Below the pieces are notes generated by a model. That model had not been told where the DNA came from. It saw only the letters and a program-made list of their open reading frames with translations, and searched no databases. A program made the translations under genes and the position numbers. Of a stretch of DNA of 64,000 bases, positions 19,352 to 28,255 are shown piece by piece; the stretch's first letter is position 1, and every line of letters begins with the position of its first letter. The DNA comes from Nitrosomonas sp. (GTDB taxonomy: Bacteria > Pseudomonadota > Gammaproteobacteria > Burkholderiales > Nitrosomonadaceae), in NCBI GenBank assembly GCA_024281995.1, contig JAMWZW010000007.1:1-64000 (forward strand), given 5' to 3'.

Positions 19352-20632
19352 TTACACGGCTGTATCGATGAAATTAAAAGGTTTGGTAACGCTTTTCAGT
19401 AACTCTGGCAGTGGCATAGCTTTTCCAATCAAGTAGCCTTGAATAATGTCACAACCTAGCACTCGCAATCGTTCATATGTCGCAAAATCTTCAACTCCTT
19501 CCGCGACGACTGACAGATTAAGTCGGTGAGCAAGGTTAATCATGGAATCAACAATGCGATCATGCGTACGACGAGTGGTCATATGTTTGACAAATATCAT
19601 GTCGATTTTGACTTCATCCAACGGCAAATCCAGCATCCGCGCCATTGAAGAATAACCCGTTCCAAAATCATCCATCGCCAGCCTTAAGCCGGCATTTTTT
19701 AGATTATGCAAAGTACCCAGGGTACCTGCATGATTCTCCATAAATGCAGTTTCAGTCAGCTCAATAGTAACGCAGCCGGGCGGCACGCCCCATACATTCA
19801 AGCCTTGCATAACGAGTTCCAGAAGTTCAGGATCGCGCAAATCATCTGCAGAGAAATTGATCGAAACGCCGGCATTCAATCCTGCCTTGCGATATTCCGC
19901 ACATTCTCTCAGTGCAGTATTAAAAACCCATAAGGTTAATCGAGACATGAGTTCTGTACCTTCGGCAACCTGGATCAATTTGTCTGTTCGGATCGGACCT
20001 CTAATCGGATGATTCCAGCGAAGTAACGCTTCAGTTGACTCGATTTTTCCGCTCGCAATATTAATCTGGGGCTGATAGCCTAAATATAATTCACGTGTTT
20101 CGATCGCATTTCCTAAATCCGACCACAGATCAATCTGCAATAACAAGGGGTCTTCAGTCTCTGCGGCAAAAAACCTGATCGATTCCTGCTCAAGTTTTGC
20201 TTGGCGTATTGCCAAGCTTGCATTGCTCATTAATTGACTTAATGGACTGTTACTTCCATTGCTCACTGCCACACCAATGCGTGCTGCCAGGATAATATTT
20301 CGCCTATCCAATACAAAAGGCGGAGTCAAAATCCGCAAAACCTTATGTGCAGCCAGCTCTGCGTGTGCAGCTGTTGGCAGATCAATCAGCAAACAGCAAA
20401 TCTGATAGCGTCCGGTGATACCAACCAAGTCGTCGTGTTTTAATGAATCTCGAAGTTGCTGTGAAATTTGGTGAATAATTTCATCAACTGTGGCAAATCC
20501 AAGTACACCATCCAGTTCAGCCAGTCGCTCAAAATTTACTATCAGTACAGCATGATGGCGTTCAATATGACACGAATGACATAATTTCTCAGAAGCCGTT
20601 TGTAAAAAATCCTGATAAGCAAGTACAGTCAT
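19352..20632 (-). CDS. Degenerate GGDEF plus EAL domain protein (c-di-GMP phosphodiesterase)
   Basis: A 426-residue cytoplasmic protein. The first ~160 residues fold like GGDEF but the signature is replaced by TGRYQ (~72), so no cyclase activity is expected. The EAL domain (~175-415) keeps the main catalytic residues: ESTEALLRW, INFSADDL, ELTE, DDFGTGYSS, KIDMIFVK, VAEGVED and IIQGYLIGKAMP. It should hydrolyse cyclic di-GMP to pGpG, possibly controlled by the GGDEF-like part. It follows the HD-GYP-like gene by 24 bp and is probably co-transcribed with it. Confidence 0.92.
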   Translation of the reverse strand: MTVLAYQDFLQTASEKLCHSCHIERHHAVLIVNFERLAELDGVLGFATVDEIIHQISQQLRDSLKHDDLVGITGRYQICCLLIDLPTAAHAELAAHKVLRILTPPFVLDRRNIILAARIGVAVSNGSNSPLSQLMSNASLAIRQAKLEQESIRFFAAETEDPLLLQIDLWSDLGNAIETRELYLGYQPQINIASGKIESTEALLRWNHPIRGPIRTDKLIQVAEGTELMSRLTLWVFNTALRECAEYRKAGLNAGVSINFSADDLRDPELLELVMQGLNVWGVPPGCVTIELTETAFMENHAGTLGTLHNLKNAGLRLAMDDFGTGYSSMARMLDLPLDEVKIDMIFVKHMTTRRTHDRIVDSMINLAHRLNLSVVAEGVEDFATYERLRVLGCDIIQGYLIGKAMPLPELLKSVTKPFNFIDTAV

Positions 20633-20656
20633 GATGATAGAGACAAGGCCAGTTAA

Positions 20657-22012
20657 CTATAAGTAGTACTTTTTGGCGTCAATTCCATAGGCGCCTTGAG
20701 GTAAGTCATTTACAATCGAATAGGCAACACCAGCAGGATTTGAGCCGGCCAATCTTAAATCTAGCGTCTTTGGGGTATCATAAGGTTTCTTCTGTGCATC
20801 ACAAATAATCATAATACGAGGTAGAAATCTTTGTGTCCGGTTATGCGAAAGTACAATTGCAACCTCGCCTGAGTTAAGTTCCACAAGACTACCTACCGGA
20901 AACATACCAATACACTGCGCAAATTGTTCAACCAAAACATAGCTGAGTCCGGCTTGCGCATTTTCTTTAAGTTCCTTGAGTGCGTGAAATGGTCTCAAGC
21001 CTAATATTCCAGATTGACCCCAGATCAGTTCTTCATAACAATCCACAATAGCCGCCATTCGTCCGTAAGGATGGATTTGATTAGCATGCAAACCATGTGG
21101 ATAGCCGCTGCCATTTTCACGTTCATGATGCTGAACAGCGATTTTGACTACCTCTTCCGGAGCGTCACTTAACTGGATGATAATTTCTTCACCGTAAGCA
21201 ACATGCTGTTTTATTAACTTACGTTCAGTTGGATTGAGCAGCAAGCCTCTCTTACCTTGAAGCTCTTTCGGCAGACGTTGTTTGCCGATATCCATTAGCA
21301 ATCCTCCTAAGCCCAGAATCGATAAATCTTTTCGTGGAAGACCTAAATGACGACCGAAAGCAAGCAAATGTACTGAGGTTTTAATTGCATTGTCGTACAG
21401 TTCCCTTCCAGTAGATTTAAGCTGTGCAAGTAAAAGTGCCGCATCAGGATTTCTTATAATACTTTCACATAAAGTATCAACCACCTCATTTGCTGCACGA
21501 ATATCAAACTTGGCATTGCGTTCGATGTTTAGATTAATGTCACTAAACATAGAGAATGCGACGTTAATGGCTTTTGTGGCCGCGGGCATTTCTTGTTCCG
21601 CGCTACAAATGTCGGTATAGGTTTTTACCCGATGCAGCAGTGTGTTAAGCGCTTCAGAATTGCGAGAATCTTCTGAATTGTGCCTTTGATTGCTGATTTG
21701 AGAAACGTTACTTGTAGCATGTGGTTCGATTTTCTGGGCAACAGATCCTCCGCTTTTCCGTTTATCAACGTAAGTATCCTGACTACTAATTTGTGAAGCA
21801 TGTTGCTGGGCAATAAATGGTTCACTTCTGTCAATATCTACATAAACATGAGAGCAGTAGCGTTTAAGCACATCAATATCTTGCTGCGATTTAATAAGAA
21901 TACCTTGGATTGCGTAGGGTGTTTCAAGCCAGGGCCGATCGAGCTCGCTGACATACATACCTATTTGTAGGTTATTGACAATAACTTCGATCGTGGTATC
22001 ACTCGCTGTCAT
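20657..22012 (-). CDS. DUF3391 plus degenerate HD-GYP protein
   Basis: A 451-residue cytoplasmic protein. The N-terminus (VNNLQIGMYVSELDRPWLET) matches DUF3391, often found before HD-GYP domains of c-di-GMP phosphodiesterases. The HD-GYP core runs from ~195 to ~370. The usual HDIGK is MDIGK here (~239), and the first helix lacks its histidine (DNAIKTSVHLLAFG); KQHVAYGEEII, QHHERENGSGYP and the GYP triad remain. Two metal-ligand histidines are thus missing and hydrolysis is doubtful; c-di-GMP binding or protein interaction is a more likely role. It lies between the ExbB/ExbD/TonB-like genes and the EAL gene. Confidence 0.88.
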   Translation of the reverse strand: MTASDTTIEVIVNNLQIGMYVSELDRPWLETPYAIQGILIKSQQDIDVLKRYCSHVYVDIDRSEPFIAQQHASQISSQDTYVDKRKSGGSVAQKIEPHATSNVSQISNQRHNSEDSRNSEALNTLLHRVKTYTDICSAEQEMPAATKAINVAFSMFSDINLNIERNAKFDIRAANEVVDTLCESIIRNPDAALLLAQLKSTGRELYDNAIKTSVHLLAFGRHLGLPRKDLSILGLGGLLMDIGKQRLPKELQGKRGLLLNPTERKLIKQHVAYGEEIIIQLSDAPEEVVKIAVQHHERENGSGYPHGLHANQIHPYGRMAAIVDCYEELIWGQSGILGLRPFHALKELKENAQAGLSYVLVEQFAQCIGMFPVGSLVELNSGEVAIVLSHNRTQRFLPRIMIICDAQKKPYDTPKTLDLRLAGSNPAGVAYSIVNDLPQGAYGIDAKKYYL

Positions 22013-22145
22013 AATAAAATATCAACTGTATAATTAGAACGCTGTTATTTATAAGCAGCTTTTGTGTAATGGAAAGTAATTGCAGAGGCCCTTCTACAGG
22101 TATCTGTAACGGTCTTTTTTGAGAATTTCTTGAATGAATTTTGCT

Positions 22146-23027
22146 CTAGTAGACTGGATTAAGAAAAAATTCTCGCATCAGAAATTCTTCCAATCCTGCG
22201 GTATCTTTATCGCGCGCTGATAGCACAACTACACGGTGAAGACGATGAGATTCCCAGTTGAAATCTTCTTTATAGTATTGCCGGATCAATTCGATCATAC
22301 GCCTAATGATGGCGCGCTCAATATTACCATCTTGGCCAGCATTGACTTGAATCATCTGTAAACGGGGATTGCTTTGACCTGTTGTCCAAGCACGAAATGA
22401 AAACTCAGCAGTACGCGGACCTATGCGAAGAATTTGAAATATCCCACTAGTACCAGGAGTCTGCAAATTCCTCCGAACATTGGCCATACGCACTTCATCT
22501 GCAGAAGGTTGTGGTGCAGTACTATTTGACGACGTACTCTCTGAGGTATCAAAAATGCCTTGCTCAACGCGACGGCGCTCTTTGGCTTGATTAATATACT
22601 CAGATAGGTCCGTAGGTGCATCTGCCGGCGGTGTTGGAGGAGCTTTGTTTTTCGCGATTTCTTTAGCCGGAATCGGAGCTCGAGGTTTACTTGGCTTCTC
22701 GGCTGCTTTGGGTTTGGTTTGGGGTCGTGACGGCGGACTTTGTGCAGGAAGCGGCGGAAATTTAGAAGGCGGCTTGATCTCTTCTACAGTTTTAGGCTTT
22801 TCCGGCTGTGGTGCCGGTGTAGCTGGCGAAGAAGCGGGTAGCGAATTTTTGGCATCCTCCGTTTCATTTAGATCGATGAAACTGGCGGCAATAGGTGGCG
22901 GTGTTTCAATTTCTACTTCAGGTAAAGACAAGAAAAATCCCACACCCCAAATAATTAACAACCAAACTAGCGCAGCCAGTGGCAACGGCCACCACAGGCG
23001 AATTTCTGTCGATCTGGAGCTTGCCAT
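22146..23027 (-). CDS. TonB-like periplasm-spanning protein
   Basis: A 293-residue protein with one N-terminal membrane helix (residues ~12-33), a long Pro/Lys/Ala-rich stretch (~40-150) as in TonB and TolA that should span the periplasm, and a C-terminal domain (~185-290) that does not show the usual TonB box-binding sequence but has NPRLQMIQVNAGQDGNIERA and RQYYKEDFNWESHRLHRVVV. It starts 10 bp after exbD, so the three genes form an ExbB-ExbD-TonB-like energy-transducing set. No TonB-dependent receptor is near. Its partner is unknown. Confidence 0.75.
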   Translation of the reverse strand: MASSRSTEIRLWWPLPLAALVWLLIIWGVGFFLSLPEVEIETPPPIAASFIDLNETEDAKNSLPASSPATPAPQPEKPKTVEEIKPPSKFPPLPAQSPPSRPQTKPKAAEKPSKPRAPIPAKEIAKNKAPPTPPADAPTDLSEYINQAKERRRVEQGIFDTSESTSSNSTAPQPSADEVRMANVRRNLQTPGTSGIFQILRIGPRTAEFSFRAWTTGQSNPRLQMIQVNAGQDGNIERAIIRRMIELIRQYYKEDFNWESHRLHRVVVLSARDKDTAGLEEFLMREFFLNPVY

Positions 23028-23037
23028 CTTTCTTGTG

Positions 23038-23439
23038 CTATTTATGTTTCACTGCAATCAGAAATTGCTGGGTGCCAGCCGACCGAGCCCGCAACATGGC
23101 TTGCACTACAACACCCTGAGGAGCTTCATTATCAGCGGAAACAATCAATTTTTGCTTGGAATCGGCAAGCAACGGTTTAAGAGTAGCAGCCAGTGTATCT
23201 AACGTGACAGCCGTTTGATTGATATAAATTTTGCTATCTTTGGTTAGCGTCAATGTTACGGGTTTTTCCGCACTAAGTTTTTCGGCTTCACCCTCTGGCA
23301 AATTGACTTGAAGTGAATCCAGATTTTGCATCGATAGAGAAGCCAGCATGAATGTCGCCAGCAAGAAAAACATCACATCAATCATCGGAATGATTTCAAT
23401 TTTTCCTTTCTGAATAGAGCGCGATTTACGGAGCTTCAT
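23038..23439 (-). CDS. ExbD/TolR family protein
   Basis: A 133-residue ExbD/TolR protein: short cytoplasmic N-terminus, one membrane helix with the conserved aspartate in IIPMIDVMFFLLATFMLAS, and a periplasmic domain. With the ExbB protein it forms a proton channel that drives the TonB-like protein. Its start overlaps the upstream exbB-like gene by 14 bp and it is followed after 10 bp by the TonB-like gene. The tolR copy at 49663 is separate, so this set probably serves another task than Tol-Pal. Confidence 0.92.
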   Translation of the reverse strand: MKLRKSRSIQKGKIEIIPMIDVMFFLLATFMLASLSMQNLDSLQVNLPEGEAEKLSAEKPVTLTLTKDSKIYINQTAVTLDTLAATLKPLLADSKQKLIVSADNEAPQGVVVQAMLRARSAGTQQFLIAVKHK

Positions 23440-24073
23440 GCGTTTCTTCCTGTTGATCCAGACGGATATGGTCGATTAGCCGCGTACCCAAACGTTCCAT
23501 TTCATCCATAGTCAGCGACTGCAAACGTGAAAAGTAATTGAACCCAAACAATGCCACCAGCGCTATAGCCAATCCCACCACAGTAGCAATCAATGCTTCC
23601 GCCACACCGCCGGTAACCGCAGTGGGATTGACAACACCTTCGCTACCGATGACCTGAAAAGCCCGCATCATACCTACCACAGTCCCCACTAATCCAAGCA
23701 AAGGTGCTGCGGTTACTATAGTTTCCAATGCCCACAGCCGGCGTGCGAGAGCTTCTTCAATGATCTGCGCCTCATCGGCAGCGCGTGATTCCGTCCACCA
23801 TGCCGGTTGATGGCGATTGGAAATCACCACTTCAAAAAAACGCTTGTAATAATGACGACTATCTAAACCCGAAAGTATTTTCTCCAAATCGTCCCATTTA
23901 AAACCGTACGTCTCAACCAGATTTAACAGATCACTGGAAAGACGGGCATAGCGCCAATAAACAAAAGCCTTCTCAAGCATAATTGCCAAAGCGATAACTG
24001 CCAATAAAGACAGTGGCACGATAATAATCCCGCCGAGCTTTAACATGACCCACGCTTGATTTAGTTCTTCCAT
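23426..24073 (-). CDS. ExbB/TolQ/MotA family proton channel protein
   Basis: A 215-residue protein from the ATG at 24073, which has GGAG seven bases upstream; the in-frame start at 24124 would add residues unlike the family. Three membrane helices: ~12-34, and two close ones in the second half with APLLGLVGTVVGMMRAF and GVAEALIATVVGLAIALVAL, the two-helix signature of ExbB and TolQ. A cytoplasmic loop lies between helix 1 and 2. It is the first gene of the ExbB-ExbD-TonB-like set. Confidence 0.92.
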   Translation of the reverse strand: MEELNQAWVMLKLGGIIIVPLSLLAVIALAIMLEKAFVYWRYARLSSDLLNLVETYGFKWDDLEKILSGLDSRHYYKRFFEVVISNRHQPAWWTESRAADEAQIIEEALARRLWALETIVTAAPLLGLVGTVVGMMRAFQVIGSEGVVNPTAVTGGVAEALIATVVGLAIALVALFGFNYFSRLQSLTMDEMERLGTRLIDHIRLDQQEETHEAP

Positions 24074-24124
24074 AATTAACTCCAGATTAAGTATATTCAT
24101 AACGCTATCGGTTGCTGCCAGCAC

Positions 24125-24447
24125 TCCATACCAAAAATTTTCGACTTAAGAAATCTTCGTAATCCATTTAACCGCAAGAAATGTCTGTAAAAATATTTAC
24201 TGTTCTAGATATAATAAATGCGCAACAGACATACTGTCATATAATTCCATAGCAGTATGGTCGAATAAAAGTTACATGCTAGGCAATGGGCTAGCAAGAA
24301 TAGTTCAAAATAGTAATCAGGGGAACCATTGCATAGCAAAAAATACACATTTACAACAATCGATAAAAAAGTGACTAACCGCTTGTCGATTAACCATTAT
24401 TTGAAATTCCAGAATACAACAAATTCATAAACTCATTATAGTAATGA
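24125..24447. other. Intergenic region, divergent
   Basis: About 320 bp, A+T-rich, between the ExbB-like gene (minus) and a small secreted-protein gene (plus). It must hold promoters in both directions. I see no gene, strong hairpin or repeat. Confidence 0.5.
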
Positions 24448-24837
24448 ATGATGAAAAAATGTTTATTAACGTTGATTCTGCTAGCAGCCGTCATGACTGC
24501 GCAGGCCGAATGGCTTGTGGTGGAATCTGCGATACAGCAGCACGGAGAAACTCATTATTTTGACTCACAGGTTATACAAAAAAACGGACAGTTAAGAAAA
24601 GCCTGGTTATTATCCAGCTACGACGACAGGCAAATAGGCGGATACCACGCAGTCAAGTCTTTGTATGAAATTGATTGTTCGAATAACAAAGCTAGATCAA
24701 TTACCATGCTGTTATATCCCGATAAAAAAGCTGCCGGTGCTGTCATCGGCGCTCATCATGAAGAATCTCAAGAATGGTTCAACTTCACAAGAAATTCTAT
24801 TTTTCACAATGTTTCCGAGAAGATTTGCGCGAACTGA
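24448..24837 (+). CDS. Small secreted protein, surface-adhesin-E-like
   Basis: A 129-residue protein with a clear signal peptide (cut after about residue 20, AQA-E). The mature part begins EWLVV and has the pattern YFDSQVIQKNGQLRKAWLL, then KSLYEIDCSN near the middle and a terminal cysteine (KICAN), which resembles the small adhesin-E domain: a strand-rich domain with a conserved E-x-D-C and a second cysteine that probably form a disulphide. Adhesin E in Haemophilus binds host proteins, but in free-living betaproteobacteria such domains are of unknown use. No operon partner is obvious. Confidence 0.65.
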   Translation: MMKKCLLTLILLAAVMTAQAEWLVVESAIQQHGETHYFDSQVIQKNGQLRKAWLLSSYDDRQIGGYHAVKSLYEIDCSNNKARSITMLLYPDKKAAGAVIGAHHEESQEWFNFTRNSIFHNVSEKICAN

Positions 24838-24963
24838 ATAATAACTGTCGCAGTACACAATGTGTATGAAAAATCACACATCATGTGTTCACATTTTCTG
24901 CAGATTTGATTTGCTATACTCACAATGTAGTTGAATTAGTTAGGATGTTTTAAAAGGTGGATA

Positions 24964-25530
24964 ATGAAGAGAATCTTAGTATTCATTGTGTTATATGCAA
25001 TCTCGTCTCACGCGGGTGCGGCCAATAGCTTCTTTAATCAGCCACAGCGCTTATGTTCGGCCTTAATAGCCAATGGCTTGCATACGTCAGGATGGCGATC
25101 CAATAAGGCGATGCCGGGTGAATGGTCATGTATGACTAAATTTGTTCCATTTGGTACAGCGGGCGCCAATGGGATGGAAAACAATATCTCATTCTATGTA
25201 AACGGCACCAGTTCAAACCAAGCAAAAGACATTCGCATCAAAATCAATATCAACAATGCCAGTGAGCGTTCCCAGGCATTTTCGCGTCTCAATTCCGCAA
25301 CCAAATCATTATTTAAAGCCATTTCTCAACCTATTCCTCCAGAACTCTCGGGGGCTATCTCACAGCAAGTGCCGATTACGATAAGCGCACCGTTTGGAAG
25401 AATTGAATTAATTTTCAAACCTGGACAAATGGACAGTACCAAAGTTGTTCTCATCATTACCCATTCATTACCTGCTAAAAAAACAAACTACAGCGCACAA
25501 CAAACCACTTCGTTGACAATAAGGCCATGA
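24964..25530 (+). CDS. Secreted protein of unknown function
   Basis: A 188-residue protein with a signal peptide (residues ~1-20, SSHAGAA). The mature chain starts with PQRLCSALIANGL and SWSC-like EWSCMTKF, giving two cysteines likely to pair, then a strand-rich region and a Thr/Lys tail. GGTGG-type ribosome site lies upstream (AAGGTGG). It follows the adhesin-E-like gene by 126 bp and may share its regulation. I do not recognise the family. Confidence 0.6.
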   Translation: MKRILVFIVLYAISSHAGAANSFFNQPQRLCSALIANGLHTSGWRSNKAMPGEWSCMTKFVPFGTAGANGMENNISFYVNGTSSNQAKDIRIKININNASERSQAFSRLNSATKSLFKAISQPIPPELSGAISQQVPITISAPFGRIELIFKPGQMDSTKVVLIITHSLPAKKTNYSAQQTTSLTIRP

Positions 25531-25645
25531 CTATTATTTGTTAAGGCCCTACATTGTTCGATTTACTCAGACCCGCAGTCCGATGAGTATTCCACAAAGA
25601 AAACAGGGAAAATATTTGCAAAAAACAGTGTAATTTGGTTCAGCA

Positions 25646-25672
25646 GGTAACTCAGTGGAATTCTGAGTTACC
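25646..25672. terminator. Perfect 10-bp stem-loop between convergent genes
   Basis: GGTAACTCAG (25646-25655) and CTGAGTTACC (25663-25672) pair perfectly over a seven-base loop. It lies between the 3' ends of the secreted-protein gene (plus) and the GH38 gene (minus). There is no T-run on either side, so it may be a factor-assisted or mRNA-end-protecting hairpin. Confidence 0.55.
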
Positions 25673-25723
25673 GTGCCTATGCTAAAGAATGCCTAACTTC
25701 CTAACTCACCCGGATTGTCGCTA

Positions 25724-28255
25724 TTATTGCAGCTGCAAACGATGTGTCTGTATCTGATGGGCAGTTAGTGTCGCCGATAGATCACCGCTGATAATGCTGG
25801 CAGGTGCAATGTCTGTTTCAATATGTGTGGTTTTTGTTGCCGATAGAATTTTCGGCGTAAGTGACAAAGTGTAGTTTTTTGCTGCATTGGCTTGATTCCA
25901 CACGCGTGTAACAATTCCTTGATCTATTCCATCTTCAGCCGGTTTCAAGGCCCACAACAGAACATCCGGATCGGAAATAGTCAAAAATGAATAATTGTTT
26001 TCGCTATATGAAGGGCTTGTCCCACTAACTGCGTGTGTCACGAATGGATTCTGGTGTTCAAGTGAGAATTTCATCGCTAATGTTTGGTTAAATGCACCAT
26101 GCGTTTGCAAAGCAAATCTTTGCAAAAAGCGCGAATCTCCATCTTGATTTGGAATTCCCAAATTTGGACCATCAACCTGTCCGCCGGCCAGAATGTTAAG
26201 TTGTGGTGTAGTGGTATCGAATACCGTATGTGTACTATTCCCCAGTTTCATATAATATGCATCAGCATTTGAAAGTGTTACGCCGACACCACCACCGGAT
26301 ATATCAGCAAAGTGATTGATTGTCAGCCAATCATATCGCGCATTCCTTGGTGCATAATGTCCGCCATCTGCCAGACGCTTGGCGCGAATAACTGCACCTA
26401 CTTCTTCGTGCCAAACATTAGGGGAGTTAACATTAAATGAATATCCCCATGTCAGTATTTCACTGAAATTCTGCATGATATTGTTTTGAATCTCGATACG
26501 ACTGCTGTCACGGATCAGCGTGATACGCGTAACTACTGAATAAGGGTTCATAGAATTTGCACGCAGAGTTACGCTCACAGGACCGGCATTCTCGATCACT
26601 AGACTTCCACCAATTCCACCGAGGTCATTAATTGTTCTATCATTAATTTTGCGAACAAATTCTCGGTTTCCTTGTTTTTTATCGATTAGACTGGTAATTG
26701 CGCCGCTATTGGAAACAGTAATGCGATAAAAATCATTTTCGATGGTATTGCCATTGGTAATTGCCGCGCCTGCAAAAGAATTTCCGGCACCACTTCTGAT
26801 CTCATACACTTTATAACCAACTGATGGAACATTGCTTGCCAGAATCCTTAAACGAGTTTTTCCGTTGATCACCACATACTGTGAAGGTACCTGCTCTCCA
26901 CTGGTTACATCGACAACATGAACCACACCATTGTTAGTCACAGGAAAGTCTGCATAATCGGTTCGTGACCAGCTTAGACTGTTAAACACATAAAACTTAG
27001 GATTTGCACCACTTCGCGCAATCATTGTTCCAAGCTGTTTTTTGGCATCGTTGTAGAGTGTATCAACGTAAGATGTAATTTCACTCTGGATTTTGCGCTG
27101 CCAATCAGCCCGAGCGCTACGTAAAACTCTTCCATCTGCTGTCCAATTGTGTTCAAAGTACAAACCAAAATTAAGCATTGCCTTATCACGTGCTGCAATC
27201 CGGTTGTCCATAAATGCAGGATTCTTTAAGGAAACAAGCGTGGCCATAGCGTCAGCGCTGCGAAGCTTCTCTATTGCGCGCTTAACTTTTGCCGAAACTT
27301 CGGACATCGATGCCGAATACAGCTCCCATTCGTTACCATAGCTGGCTGCAAAAGTCTCCAGCTCTGCACCATGATTTGTTTCAAAATCCTTAAAGAAATC
27401 CAGTTGATTCGACACAATAACCTTGCGATTTACGTTAGTAAGTTGTTTTGCGGCGGTAATAAACTCATTGTCGATCGTTCTTAAATCGTCCTCACCTTTA
27501 CCGAAAACACCTATGATCGGAAAAGGATAGGCTGCTTTGAAAACAGGGTCAGTTTCTACAAAATTAATTGTTTCATGCGGGAACCGTCCTTCAGCATAGC
27601 CGCCCACAGATTTGTGGTTAAGGAAAATTGAATTCCACTTCATTAAGACACGGCTACCATCGCGCCCCCCCATATAATATATCTCACGATCACGGTTACT
27701 CAGGTGAGGAACATGCGAGGCGCAATTACATACACCTTTCCATGAATATTTTGCTCCGGAACCTGCCCATAGAGAGGATAAACCATAAGGCAGAGTTTGA
27801 TTTTCCATCGCCACTGCGAGTGGAAAATCGACATCATACGTACGCTGCAGTAATCCTGGATAATACATGCCGCGCAAAATAGCTTCTGCCGGAGTACCGC
27901 CATTCGATAACACTAGAGCATTGAGCGGCACACTGAAATGACCATCTTTAATACGATTGATTAGCCTTTTAAACTGTGCATCGGTACGATTCTTTTGATA
28001 CACCCATAACCAAAAACTACCATCGGCGTTCCAGCGGGCTTGGTATGGCGCTGGATTTCCCTGCGTAGCATCCATTTGATTGAGATAATAATCCGTCATT
28101 GACAAGAAAGCGTTTTCATATTCCGCTTCATCGCCCCGCCACATATAATCGGTATGATCATCAGGTGCCAGATAAATACGTTTTTGCGCCATTACGCCCT
28201 GAGTAATTAGAAATAACAATAAAAGAACAAAGAACTTTGGAAAAAAATTTTTCAT
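25724..28255 (-). CDS. Exported GH38-like (alpha-mannosidase family) enzyme, atypical active site
   Basis: An 843-residue secreted protein related to GH38 alpha-mannosidases. The ATG at 28255 has AGAGG upstream and begins a good signal peptide (cut after GVMAQ); the in-frame start at 28327 adds residues that break it. The zinc motif of GH38, normally HSHNDPGW, is DDHTDYMW (~32): the liganding second His and the Asp are kept, the first His is Asp. Where the family normally has the nucleophile Asp (PDTFGYS), this protein has AMENQTLPYGLSSLW, so the catalytic Asp is not evident. The C-terminal half has the usual beta-sandwich segments (NDFYRITVSNSGAITSLIDK). Substrate is unknown; a periplasmic or extracellular glycan is likely. 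Confidence 0.8.
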   Translation of the reverse strand: MKNFFPKFFVLLLLFLITQGVMAQKRIYLAPDDHTDYMWRGDEAEYENAFLSMTDYYLNQMDATQGNPAPYQARWNADGSFWLWVYQKNRTDAQFKRLINRIKDGHFSVPLNALVLSNGGTPAEAILRGMYYPGLLQRTYDVDFPLAVAMENQTLPYGLSSLWAGSGAKYSWKGVCNCASHVPHLSNRDREIYYMGGRDGSRVLMKWNSIFLNHKSVGGYAEGRFPHETINFVETDPVFKAAYPFPIIGVFGKGEDDLRTIDNEFITAAKQLTNVNRKVIVSNQLDFFKDFETNHGAELETFAASYGNEWELYSASMSEVSAKVKRAIEKLRSADAMATLVSLKNPAFMDNRIAARDKAMLNFGLYFEHNWTADGRVLRSARADWQRKIQSEITSYVDTLYNDAKKQLGTMIARSGANPKFYVFNSLSWSRTDYADFPVTNNGVVHVVDVTSGEQVPSQYVVINGKTRLRILASNVPSVGYKVYEIRSGAGNSFAGAAITNGNTIENDFYRITVSNSGAITSLIDKKQGNREFVRKINDRTINDLGGIGGSLVIENAGPVSVTLRANSMNPYSVVTRITLIRDSSRIEIQNNIMQNFSEILTWGYSFNVNSPNVWHEEVGAVIRAKRLADGGHYAPRNARYDWLTINHFADISGGGVGVTLSNADAYYMKLGNSTHTVFDTTTPQLNILAGGQVDGPNLGIPNQDGDSRFLQRFALQTHGAFNQTLAMKFSLEHQNPFVTHAVSGTSPSYSENNYSFLTISDPDVLLWALKPAEDGIDQGIVTRVWNQANAAKNYTLSLTPKILSATKTTHIETDIAPASIISGDLSATLTAHQIQTHRLQLQ

